DNA of 44,253 nt from an uncultured Prevotella sp. (GTDB lineage Bacteria; Bacteroidota; Bacteroidia; Bacteroidales; Bacteroidaceae), in NCBI GenBank assembly GCA_905233425.1, contig CAJOEC010000074.1, forward strand, positions 1-44,253. The letters run 5' to 3'. The notes beneath the pieces were generated by a model, which did no database searches, was not told the origin of the DNA, and saw only the letters and a list, made by a program, of their open reading frames with translations. Shown here one piece after another: positions 29,733 to 37,084 of this stretch (position 1 is the stretch's first letter; each line of letters opens with the position of its first letter). The translations under genes were made by a program, and so were the position numbers.

Positions 29733-32700
29733 GCTGGGTCTGGAGGCTCTGTTTTTTTCCACCCATTTCCTTGCATTCACGAATGCCTCAATCCACGGAG
29801 TCACCTCGTCGTGGCGGCGGCCACGCAGATACCAGGCGCATTGCCACGGGTAGATGGCCCTTTCGAGGTGGGGCATCATGGCCAAATGCCGGCCGTCGGC
29901 AGAGCAGATGCCGGCCACGTCATAGTCGGAGCCGTTGGGGTTGGCGGGGTAGCCGTGGTAGTTGTATTTCGCCACGACGTTGTATTTGTCCTCACCTCCG
30001 GGCAGCGAGAATTTACCCTCTCCGTGTGCCACCCAGATGCCGAGCTTCGAGCCGCTGAGGCTTCCAAACATCACGCTGTCGTTCTCAGGAATCTGCAAGG
30101 TGACGAAGCCGCTCTCAAACTTATGACTGTCGTTGTGGAGCATACGAGGAGTGTTGAGAGTTAAGCGTTGAGAGTTGAGCGTTGAGAGTTGAGAGTTGAG
30201 AGACTTTACATTATCCTCTGAAGTAACGTCTCTAAACTCTGAACCCTTATCACTCAACAATCCCAGCTCCACCATTAGCTGGCAGCCGTTGCAGATGCCG
30301 AGCGAGAGGGTGTCGGGACGGGCGTAGAAGCGGTCGAGTGCCTCCTTGGCCTTCGGGTTGTAGAGGAAGGCGCCGGCCCAGCCTTTGGCGGAGCCGAGGA
30401 CATCGCTGTTGGAGAACCCTCCGCAGAAGACAATCATCTGCACCTCGTCGAGGGTCTCGCGGCCCGTGATGAGGTCGGTCATCATAACGTCCTTCACGTC
30501 GAAGCCGGCCAGATAGAGCGACCAGGCCATCTCGCGCTCGCCGTTGGTGCCCTTCTCGCGGATGATAGCGGCCCTGGGAGCATTCTCTCTCCTCTCTCCT
30601 CTATCCTCTCTCCTCCAGGAAAGGCCATACTGCGACAGCTTACCCTGGAAGCCGCGTGGGAACTTCATCTGCAAAGGCTGTTGCTTGTAGTTCGCAAAGC
30701 GTTCGAGGGCCTTGCCGTTCATCGACTGCTTGCGGTCAAGGAGATAGCTGGTCTTGTACCATACGTCGCGCAGATGGTCGATGTCGAGGGTGATGGTCTC
30801 GTTTGCTGTCGTCCGGTTCACTGCGGCATTGCCGCAATCTACAGGACAGACGATTTCAAGCGAGCGGCTGTCCTCTACGGGATAGCCGATCTTGGCGTAG
30901 CCTACGCCGAGGTCTTCCATGAACTCGCGGAACTCATGCTTGTGCTCGTCGCTGACCTCGATGACCACGCCAGGGTTCTCGGCGAAGAGAGCCTTAACAA
31001 TGTCGGGCTGCTCACCTTCCGGCGTGCTGTTGGCGAGCAGGTCGTGGAGGTTGATGTGCAGTCCACCGCGTGTGTTGGCGAAGGTCATCTCCAAGAGGCA
31101 GGTGATGAGACCTCCGGCGGAGATGTCGTGGCCGGCCAGCACCCAGCCCTTCTGTATGAGTTGCTGGACGGCGCAGAAGGCATCGGCGAAATATTCGGGG
31201 TTGGCAACCGTGGGCACGTCGTCGCCCACGAAGCCGAGGCTCTGGGCAAAAGCCGAGCCACCGAGGCGTTGCTCACAGAAGGAGAAGTCGATATGGTAGA
31301 GCGAGGCGCGGTGGTCGTTGACCAGCACGGGCGAGACGACCTTCTTCACGTCGCTCACCTCGCCACCGGCAGAGACGATGACCGTTCCCGGAGAGATAAT
31401 CTTCTCTCCATTAGGATATTGCTGACTCAAAGACAGCGAGTCCTTGCCCGTGGGCACGTTGATGTGGAGGGCACAGCAGAAATCGCTGAGAGCCTGCACA
31501 GCCTGGTAGAGGCGTGCGTCCTCGCCCTCCTGCGAGCGGCAGGGCCACATCCAGTTTGCCGAGAGACTCACATAGTCGAGGGGGCTGTCGCCAGCCTTGG
31601 GAAGCTTCCCGGCACGGCCTAACGGTGCCCACACAAGGTTCGTCAGAGCCTCGGCCACAGAGAGCACGCTGCCCGCAGCGGGGTCGGCCAGTCCGGCCTG
31701 CGGGGCATGGCCGATGGCGGTGGCGATGCCGGAGCGGCCTTGGTAGTCGAGGGCCACAACGCCGCAGTCACTGAGTGGCAGCTGCAACTCGCCCTGGCAT
31801 TGCTGGCGGGCAATCTTGCCTGTCACCGAGCGGTCTACCTTGTTCGTCAGCCAGTCCTTGCAGGCCACGGCCTCAAGCTGGAGAACACGCTCAATGGCCC
31901 TCCCTACTGCCTCCGAAGCCCCCCCTACTGCCCCCGAGGGGGCTTCTATACCATTTGAGGCAGAAGGCGATGTGCCCCCCTCGGGGGGCGAAAGGGGGGC
32001 TTTATACTTCACCGGCTCGTAGTGCCGCTCCACGATGTTGTCGCGCATGATGGTCTTCGGCGAGTGGCCGAACATCTGTGCCACGTCGAGGTCGAAGGGC
32101 TTCACGCCGTCGCCCTGGACGAAGGAGAAATGGGCATCGCCAGTAGTCTCGCCGACGACATAGAGCGGGGCGCGCTCGCGCTCGGCAATCTTCTGAACGT
32201 GGTCGAGGTGACGCTCGTCGATGAGCAGTCCCATGCGCTCCTGGCTCTCGTTGGCTATAATCTCTTTCGAGGATAGAGTCGTGTCGCCAATGGGCAGTTT
32301 CGTCATGTCGATGCTTCCGCCACAGTCCTCCACCAGTTCGGAGAGACAGTTCAGATGGCCTGCCGAACCGTGGTCGTGGATAGAGACGACGGGGTTGTTG
32401 TCCTCCTCGCAGAGGGCACGCACAAGGTTGTAGGCACGCTTCTGCATTTCGGGGTTGGCACGCTGCACGGCGTTCAGCTCAATGCCGCTGGCGTAGCGGC
32501 CGGTATCGACGCTGGAGACCGAGCCGCCACCGAGTCCAATGCGGTAGTTGTCGCCACCTACGACGACGACCTTATTGCCGGGTTGCGGTTCCTTCTTCAG
32601 GCAGTCGCGGCGCGTGCCATAGCCCACGCCACCGGCCAGCATGATGACCTTGTCGTAGGCGTACTTCGTCTGGTTCACTGGGGTAGTACCGCAGTCTACA

Positions 32701-33884
32701 GGACAGTGCTCCTGGTGCTCAAAGGTGAGGACGGAACCGCAGATGAGGGGCTGGCCGAACTTGTTTCCGAAGTCGGAGGCGCCGTTGGAGGCCTTGATGA
32801 GAATCTGCTCTGGCGACTGGTAGAGCCATTCGCGGACGGGGAGGATGTTCTCCCAAGGTCGGGCAGACCCACCCCCAGCCCCTCCCTGTGAGGGAGGGGA
32901 GTAGTTACCTTGTCCGTCAGTGTTGTCAATAGCAGGTGTATCTACTCCCCTCCCTGCAGGGAGGTGCTGGGGGTGGGTCTCCTCTTCCAGGCGGGGGTAT
33001 GCCGTCATGTAGACCGCTGTTCCAGCAATCGGCCATGAGCCTACACCGCCACCCATACGGTCACGGATCTCGCCGCCGGTTCCTGTGGCAGCTCCGTTGA
33101 AAGGCTCCACGGTGGTGGGGAAGTTGTGGGTCTCAGCCTTCAGGGATATGACGCTGTCAATATCCTTCACACGGAACCAGTCGGAGGTCGACTGGTCGGC
33201 GGGGGCGAACTGCTCCACGCGGGGACCTTCGGCGAAAGCCACGTTGTCCTTGTAGGCCGAGAGAATCTGTCCGGGGTTCTCCTTTGTGGTCTTCTTGATA
33301 AGGTTGAAGAGCGAACTCTCCATCTCCTTGCCGTCAATGATAAAAGTCCCGCCGAAAATCTTGTGGCGGCAATGCTCGCTGTTTATCTGTGCGAATCCGA
33401 ATATCTCGCTGTCGGTCAGCGGACGACCGTTCTGCTTCTCCAATCCGTGGAGGTATTCTATCTCTTCGGGCGAGAGAGCCAGACCTTCCTGCTCGTTATA
33501 TTTCTCCAGGTTCTCCACATGCTTTATCGGCTCGGGCTTGATGTTGATGGTGAAAATGCCCTGGTCGAGACCGTCATAGTGACGCTGAAGCATGGGATCA
33601 AAATTGTTGAGGGTTGAGTGTTCAGTGTTGAGAGTTGGGAAGTACTCCTCAATACGTACTATGCCCTTCATGGCCATGTTCTGTGTTATCTCAACCGCGT
33701 TGGTCGACCATGGTGTTACCATCTCGCGGCGTGGCCCGATGAACTTGCCTTCGAGTGTGTCGCCCTCTAAGAGCGTTGCTCCGCCGTAAAGCCAGCACAG
33801 TTTGTCAATCTCTTCGTTTGTGAGCTTATGGTCCACTTCTGTGGCAATCACGCTCTTTTGTGGTGTCTGGAAAAAGAATATCAT
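29706..33884 (-). CDS. purL: Phosphoribosylformylglycinamidine synthase PurL (single chain)
   Basis: 1392 aa; relatives are about 1230-1300. It converts FGAR, ATP and glutamine to FGAM in purine synthesis. Seen in order: EIFGFAQINSEHCRHKIFGG, SLKAETHNFPTTVEPFNGAA, GVGYGTRRDCLKKEP, SIHDHGSAGHLNCLSELVED, VGDDVPTVANPEYF, AGHDISAGG, and the C-terminal class I glutaminase with nucleophile Cys1198 (LGICNGCQLM) and WVAHGEGKFSLP. The extra length is due to about eight in-frame repeats: a 7-bp array near residue 85, P1 (302-339), P4 (about 394-405), P2 (628-663), P4 (about 1013-1024), a 7-bp array near 1092, another near 1230-1245, and a P1-derived C-terminal tail. All lie between conserved blocks and none destroys a motif. 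The promoter is at 33920. Confidence 0.96.
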   Translation of the reverse strand: MIFFFQTPQKSVIATEVDHKLTNEEIDKLCWLYGGATLLEGDTLEGKFIGPRREMVTPWSTNAVEITQNMAMKGIVRIEEYFPTLNTEHSTLNNFDPMLQRHYDGLDQGIFTINIKPEPIKHVENLEKYNEQEGLALSPEEIEYLHGLEKQNGRPLTDSEIFGFAQINSEHCRHKIFGGTFIIDGKEMESSLFNLIKKTTKENPGQILSAYKDNVAFAEGPRVEQFAPADQSTSDWFRVKDIDSVISLKAETHNFPTTVEPFNGAATGTGGEIRDRMGGGVGSWPIAGTAVYMTAYPRLEEETHPQHLPAGRGVDTPAIDNTDGQGNYSPPSQGGAGGGSARPWENILPVREWLYQSPEQILIKASNGASDFGNKFGQPLICGSVLTFEHQEHCPVDCGTTPVNQTKYAYDKVIMLAGGVGYGTRRDCLKKEPQPGNKVVVVGGDNYRIGLGGGSVSSVDTGRYASGIELNAVQRANPEMQKRAYNLVRALCEEDNNPVVSIHDHGSAGHLNCLSELVEDCGGSIDMTKLPIGDTTLSSKEIIANESQERMGLLIDERHLDHVQKIAERERAPLYVVGETTGDAHFSFVQGDGVKPFDLDVAQMFGHSPKTIMRDNIVERHYEPVKYKAPLSPPEGGTSPSASNGIEAPSGAVGGASEAVGRAIERVLQLEAVACKDWLTNKVDRSVTGKIARQQCQGELQLPLSDCGVVALDYQGRSGIATAIGHAPQAGLADPAAGSVLSVAEALTNLVWAPLGRAGKLPKAGDSPLDYVSLSANWMWPCRSQEGEDARLYQAVQALSDFCCALHINVPTGKDSLSLSQQYPNGEKIISPGTVIVSAGGEVSDVKKVVSPVLVNDHRASLYHIDFSFCEQRLGGSAFAQSLGFVGDDVPTVANPEYFADAFCAVQQLIQKGWVLAGHDISAGGLITCLLEMTFANTRGGLHINLHDLLANSTPEGEQPDIVKALFAENPGVVIEVSDEHKHEFREFMEDLGVGYAKIGYPVEDSRSLEIVCPVDCGNAAVNRTTANETITLDIDHLRDVWYKTSYLLDRKQSMNGKALERFANYKQQPLQMKFPRGFQGKLSQYGLSWRREDRGERRENAPRAAIIREKGTNGEREMAWSLYLAGFDVKDVMMTDLITGRETLDEVQMIVFCGGFSNSDVLGSAKGWAGAFLYNPKAKEALDRFYARPDTLSLGICNGCQLMVELGLLSDKGSEFRDVTSEDNVKSLNSQLSTLNSQRLTLNTPRMLHNDSHKFESGFVTLQIPENDSVMFGSLSGSKLGIWVAHGEGKFSLPGGEDKYNVVAKYNYHGYPANPNGSDYDVAGICSADGRHLAMMPHLERAIYPWQCAWYLRGRRHDEVTPWIEAFVNARKWVEKNRASRPSRPTPGPSL
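30153..30201. repeat. 7-bp tandem repeat inside purL (seven units)
   Basis: Units gttgaga, gttaagc and gttgagc. Read on the minus strand as LNSQLSTLNSQRLTLNT, between the glutaminase nucleophile block and the MLHNDSHKF block. Confidence 0.88.
30586..30616. repeat. 7-bp tandem repeat inside purL (tctctcc type)
   Basis: Units tctctcc and tctatcc; encodes RREDRGERRE. The same word family, on the other strand, makes the RREERGERRE stretch in the GH2 enzyme. Confidence 0.8.
30813..30848. repeat. P4 short palindromic element inside purL, copy 1
   Basis: ccggttcactgcggcattgc followed by cgcaatctacaggaca; partly palindromic around tgcggcattgccgca. Encodes CPVDCGNAAVNR. Confidence 0.72.
31896..32002. 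repeat. P2 palindromic element inside purL
   Basis: Blocks cctccgaagccccccctac, cccccgagggggc and cccccctcggggggcgaaag. Encodes APLSPPEGGTSPSASNGIEA and then PSGAVGGA, as in the pectinase. Confidence 0.87.
32671..32705. repeat. P4 short palindromic element inside purL, copy 2
   Basis: tggttcactggggtagtacc followed by gcagtctacaggaca. Encodes CPVDCGTTPVNQ, placed between TFEHQEH and KYAYDKVIML, which I would expect to be nearly adjacent in relatives. Confidence 0.7.
32865..32980. repeat. P1 palindromic element inside purL
   Basis: 116 bp, with the arm pair agccccctccctgtgaggga-type and ctccctgcagggaggtgctg. Encodes VDTPAIDNTDGQGNYSPPSQ, matching the dnaG copy in frame and in sequence. Confidence 0.88.
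33606..33640. repeat. 7-bp tandem repeat inside purL (five units)
   Basis: Units gttgagg, gttgagt, gttcagt, gttgaga and gttggga. Encodes PTLNTEHSTLNN, near residue 85. Confidence 0.82.
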
Positions 33885-33919
33885 ACCTTATTATATATAT
33901 AGTTTCTGTTTTTTCGCTG

Positions 33920-33927
33920 CAAAGGTA
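33920..33927 (-). promoter_or_regulatory. -7 promoter box for purL
   Basis: TACCTTTG on the minus strand, 36 bp before the ATG, with TTTG 20 bases upstream as the -33 box. No PurR-like or riboswitch structure was recognised in the short leader. Confidence 0.7.
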
Positions 33928-33967
33928 CTAAAAGCGTGGCTAATGGCCAAATTTATCGGGGAAAAGA

Positions 33968-33999
33968 TTTGGCTGTTCGTCCGCTTTTTCGTAACTTTG
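33968..33999 (+). promoter_or_regulatory. Promoter for the GH2 gene (-33 and -7 boxes)
   Basis: TTTG (33968-33971), a 20-base gap, then TAACTTTG (33992-33999), 22 bp before the ATG: a full match to the Bacteroidota sigma factor consensus. It is divergent from the purL promoter. Confidence 0.78.
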
Positions 34000-34021
34000 T
34001 GCCCGAAATAACGTTATTACT

Positions 34022-36988
34022 ATGCTACGAAAAGTTTTTTTTCTTGTCTTTTCTTTATTATCATCCATCAGTTCCTTTTCCCAGGAGACCTTGCGGCAGT
34101 ATCTCAGCGGCACGGGCTGCGATGACATGGTTGAGTGGGACTTCAAGTGCAGCGAGGGGCGCGGCTCCGGCAAATGGACTAAGATTGGCGTTCCGTCGTG
34201 CTGGGAGCTGCAGGGCTTCGGCACCTACCAGTATGGTATGCGCTTCTATGGCATTGCCAAGCCCGAGGGCATAGCTTCCGAGAAAGGCCAGTACAAGACC
34301 GAATTCGCTCTGCCCCAGGAGTGGGAGGGTCGGCAGATAGAGCTGGTCTTCGAGGCCGTGTTCACCGATGCCCGCGTCATCATCAACAGTCGCAAGGCCG
34401 GCCAGGGCCTTTATCAGGGCGGTTTCACCCGCCACACCATCGACATCTCCGACCGCGTGTTCTTCGGTGCCAAGAAGAACCGCCTTGAGGTTGAGGTGAG
34501 CAAGGAGAGCGGGAACCCACAGGTGAACCTGGCCGAGCGCCGCGCCGACTACTGGAATTTCGGCGGCATCTGGCGCCCGGTGTTCATTGTGTCGAAGCCG
34601 TGGCAGAACATCCGCCGCGTGGCCGTCAATGCCACGATGGACGGCCGTTTCCGTGCCGACGTGTTCCTCTCGCGTGCCCTTGCCGGCTGTTCGGTGGGTG
34701 TCGGCATTGTCGACGCAAAGGGGACAGAAGTGGCGAAGAGCGGACAGACAGAAGTGGCCGGCGACCACGCATACATCGACTTCAGCGTCAAGAGCCCCAA
34801 GCTCTGGAATGCCGAACAGCCCAATCTCTATACCGCCGTGTTTACGCTGAAGGACGCTGGGGGCAAGACCCTTCACGTTGAGCGCCAGCGTTTCGGTTTC
34901 CGCACAATAGAGTACCGCCACAGCTATAACGGCGACGATGGCGACGGCGTGTTCATCAACGGGCGCAAGGTCATCATGAAGGGCGTGAACCGCCATTCGT
35001 TCTGGCCCGAAAGCGGACGTACCCTGTCGAAGGCGAAGAACATCGATGACGTGAAGCTCATCAAGTCGATGAACATGAACGCCGTGCGCCTCTCCCACTA
35101 TCCTGCCGACCCGGAGTTCCTCGATGCCTGCGACTCGTTGGGCCTCTACGTGGAATGCGAGTTGCCGGGATGGCACTGGGCGCATGAGACAATAATTGGC
35201 ACACAGATAGCCGAAGAGATGGTCATGCGCGACGTGAACCATCCCAGCATAATCTTCTGGAGCAACGGCAACGAGGGAGGCTTCAACTACGAGTTGGAGT
35301 CGGTGTTCACCAACCTGGACCCCCAGCAGCGCGTGGTGCTCTATCCATGGGCAAACCGCAACGGCTTCGAGACGAAACACTACCGCTCGTGGGGCGAGAC
35401 GGCAATGTACATGCGCCAGAGAGAGATATTCATGCCTACCGAGTTCCTGCATGGACTCTACGACGGTGGCCACGGTGCCGGTCTGAAGGACTACTGGGAG
35501 CTGATGATGCAGAACCCACGCTGTGCCGGCGGCTTCCTGTGGGACTTGAAAGACCAGGCGGTGGCACGCACCGACCTGCCACGATTGACAGAGACGGGGC
35601 AGGTGTCGGCCAAAGGCGACCATTTCTTCCTCGACCCCGTGGGCAATTTCGGGGCAGACGGTATAGTGGGGCCTCACGGCGAGCGCGAAGGATCCTACTA
35701 CACCATCAAAGAGATATGGTCGCCGGTGAGGATAAAGAGGAGAGAGGAAAGAGGAGAGAGGAGAGAGAGAACCGAAAAGAGGAGAGAGGAGAGAGGAGAG
35801 AGGAGAGAGAATACTTTAGAGGAAGAGAAAGTGGTTGTTGAGAACTGCTACAATTTCACGAACCTTAAGGACTGCCGCTTCAGCTACAAGTGGCTTGTCA
35901 TGCCTGGCTATGGGGAAAGCAAGGTCACAGTCAGCAGCGAGGGTGCTTTGCCGTCGCCCGATGTGGAGCCTGGCCAGAGTGCCACCATCGCCATACCAAA
36001 AGGCACCGGCGACATAATCCAGCTGACAGCCACCGACCCGCACGGCGAGGAAATCTTCACCTGGAGCTATAGGTCTGATGCTTACAAACCCGGTAAGACC
36101 TATAAGTCCCAGCCCTTTACGACCACCGAGACCGACAAGGCGCTGACAGTTGTCTGTGGCCCAGCCTCCTACACCTTCTCGAAGAAAGACGGGCGGCTGA
36201 TGGGAGTGAAGACCGCCACCCACGTCTACAGCCTCAGCGGGGGCCCGCGCTTCGTGGCCGTCAAGCGTGCCGACCGCTCAGAGGATGGTTTCTACAACCA
36301 CGACGACAAAGGGGCATTCGAGAAAAAGACTATGTACAAACCATATCTTGACCATGGCAAGTTCGCCGGCTTCACCACCACCGACAGTAGTCTGACAGTC
36401 CGCTATGCCCACGGCAGTATGCAGGAGGTGGAGTGGCTGTTCTCCGCCGACGGCATTGCCCGAATAACTGCCACCTGCGATTTCAGCGGCGTGGTAGACC
36501 TCATGGGCATCTGCTTCGACTATCCCGAACAGCAGGTGACGGGCAAGCAATGGGTGGGCTGCGGCCCATACCGTGTGTGGCAGAACCGCATGGAAGGCCC
36601 GCAGTACGGCTACTGGCAGAACGACTATAACGACCCCGTACCGGCAGAGACGTGGCTCTACCCTGAGTTCAAGGGATATTTCGCCGATGTCGACTGGATG
36701 CTGTTGCAGACCAGAGAGGGGAATATAGGTCTCTCTGACTTCAGACTTCAGACTTCAGAACGTTCTGATTTCAGACCTCAGACTTCAGAACCTTACGTTG
36801 GGGTTTTCACGCCACGCGACGGCCGTGACCATCAGCTCTACGACCTTCCTCAGACGGGGCTGTCGGTGCTCTCTGTCATTCCCGCCGTGCGCAACAAGGT
36901 GAACACCACCGACCTCAACGGCCCGTCGGCCCAGCCTCATTTCGTCAGTGGAAAGCATATCTTCGGCGCAACGCTGCATTTTGAGTAA
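34022..36988 (+). CDS. GH2 family glycosidase (beta-galactosidase-like)
   Basis: 988 aa, exported (signal 1-20, ending SSFSQ). Domains: sugar-binding jelly roll (KWTKIGVPSCWELQGFGTYQ, NLAERRADYWNFGGIWRPVF), Ig-like domains, and a TIM barrel starting FINGRKVIMKGVNRHSFWPE. The acid/base is Glu418 (SNGNEGG); the nucleophile is Glu474 (PTEFLHG), followed by GLKDYWELM and GGFLWDL, as in LacZ-type enzymes. The substrate could be beta-galactoside or a related pectin side chain. Insertions: a 7-bp purine repeat (RREERGERRER and on) after the barrel, at about residues 571-597, a short KTYK stretch near 690, and a gacttca array (SDFRLQTSERSDFRPQTSE) near 905-923. All are in frame and between domains. 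hflX follows from its own promoter. Confidence 0.93.
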   Translation: MLRKVFFLVFSLLSSISSFSQETLRQYLSGTGCDDMVEWDFKCSEGRGSGKWTKIGVPSCWELQGFGTYQYGMRFYGIAKPEGIASEKGQYKTEFALPQEWEGRQIELVFEAVFTDARVIINSRKAGQGLYQGGFTRHTIDISDRVFFGAKKNRLEVEVSKESGNPQVNLAERRADYWNFGGIWRPVFIVSKPWQNIRRVAVNATMDGRFRADVFLSRALAGCSVGVGIVDAKGTEVAKSGQTEVAGDHAYIDFSVKSPKLWNAEQPNLYTAVFTLKDAGGKTLHVERQRFGFRTIEYRHSYNGDDGDGVFINGRKVIMKGVNRHSFWPESGRTLSKAKNIDDVKLIKSMNMNAVRLSHYPADPEFLDACDSLGLYVECELPGWHWAHETIIGTQIAEEMVMRDVNHPSIIFWSNGNEGGFNYELESVFTNLDPQQRVVLYPWANRNGFETKHYRSWGETAMYMRQREIFMPTEFLHGLYDGGHGAGLKDYWELMMQNPRCAGGFLWDLKDQAVARTDLPRLTETGQVSAKGDHFFLDPVGNFGADGIVGPHGEREGSYYTIKEIWSPVRIKRREERGERRERTEKRREERGERRENTLEEEKVVVENCYNFTNLKDCRFSYKWLVMPGYGESKVTVSSEGALPSPDVEPGQSATIAIPKGTGDIIQLTATDPHGEEIFTWSYRSDAYKPGKTYKSQPFTTTETDKALTVVCGPASYTFSKKDGRLMGVKTATHVYSLSGGPRFVAVKRADRSEDGFYNHDDKGAFEKKTMYKPYLDHGKFAGFTTTDSSLTVRYAHGSMQEVEWLFSADGIARITATCDFSGVVDLMGICFDYPEQQVTGKQWVGCGPYRVWQNRMEGPQYGYWQNDYNDPVPAETWLYPEFKGYFADVDWMLLQTREGNIGLSDFRLQTSERSDFRPQTSEPYVGVFTPRDGRDHQLYDLPQTGLSVLSVIPAVRNKVNTTDLNGPSAQPHFVSGKHIFGATLHFE
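35734..35810. repeat. Purine-only 7-bp repeat inside the GH2 gene
   Basis: Imperfect gaggaga / ggagaga units over about 75 bp, almost free of pyrimidines on the plus strand. Related to 30586-30616. Confidence 0.82.
36737..36788. repeat. 7-bp tandem repeat inside the GH2 gene (gacttca type)
   Basis: gacttca three times, then diverged units (ctgattt, cagacct). The same word is found in the queD array. Confidence 0.78.
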
Positions 36989-37021
36989 TAACCTGACAGT
37001 TTTCAATTTTTCCGCCGTTTA

Positions 37022-37053
37022 TTTGCGTATCTCTCAAAGAATTACTAACTTTG
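37022..37053 (+). promoter_or_regulatory. Promoter for hflX (-33 and -7 boxes)
   Basis: TTTG (37022-37025), a 20-base gap and TAACTTTG (37046-37053), 32 bp before the ATG. Confidence 0.75.
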
Positions 37054-37084
37054 CACCACAATAACATAATATCTTAGTTTCCCC

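Noticed and set aside
30681..31622. 313-codon open frame antisense to purL
   Set aside because: Shadow of purL; no start signals or known domain.
32671..32705. CPVDCG as a zinc-binding motif of PurL
   Set aside because: The same DNA word occurs between genes at 42521 and in the pectinase, so repeat insertion is the better explanation.
34061..35677. 538-codon open frame antisense to the GH2 gene
   Set aside because: Shadow of the GH2 coding strand; no recognisable motif, and the plus strand has full catalytic residues and a promoter.
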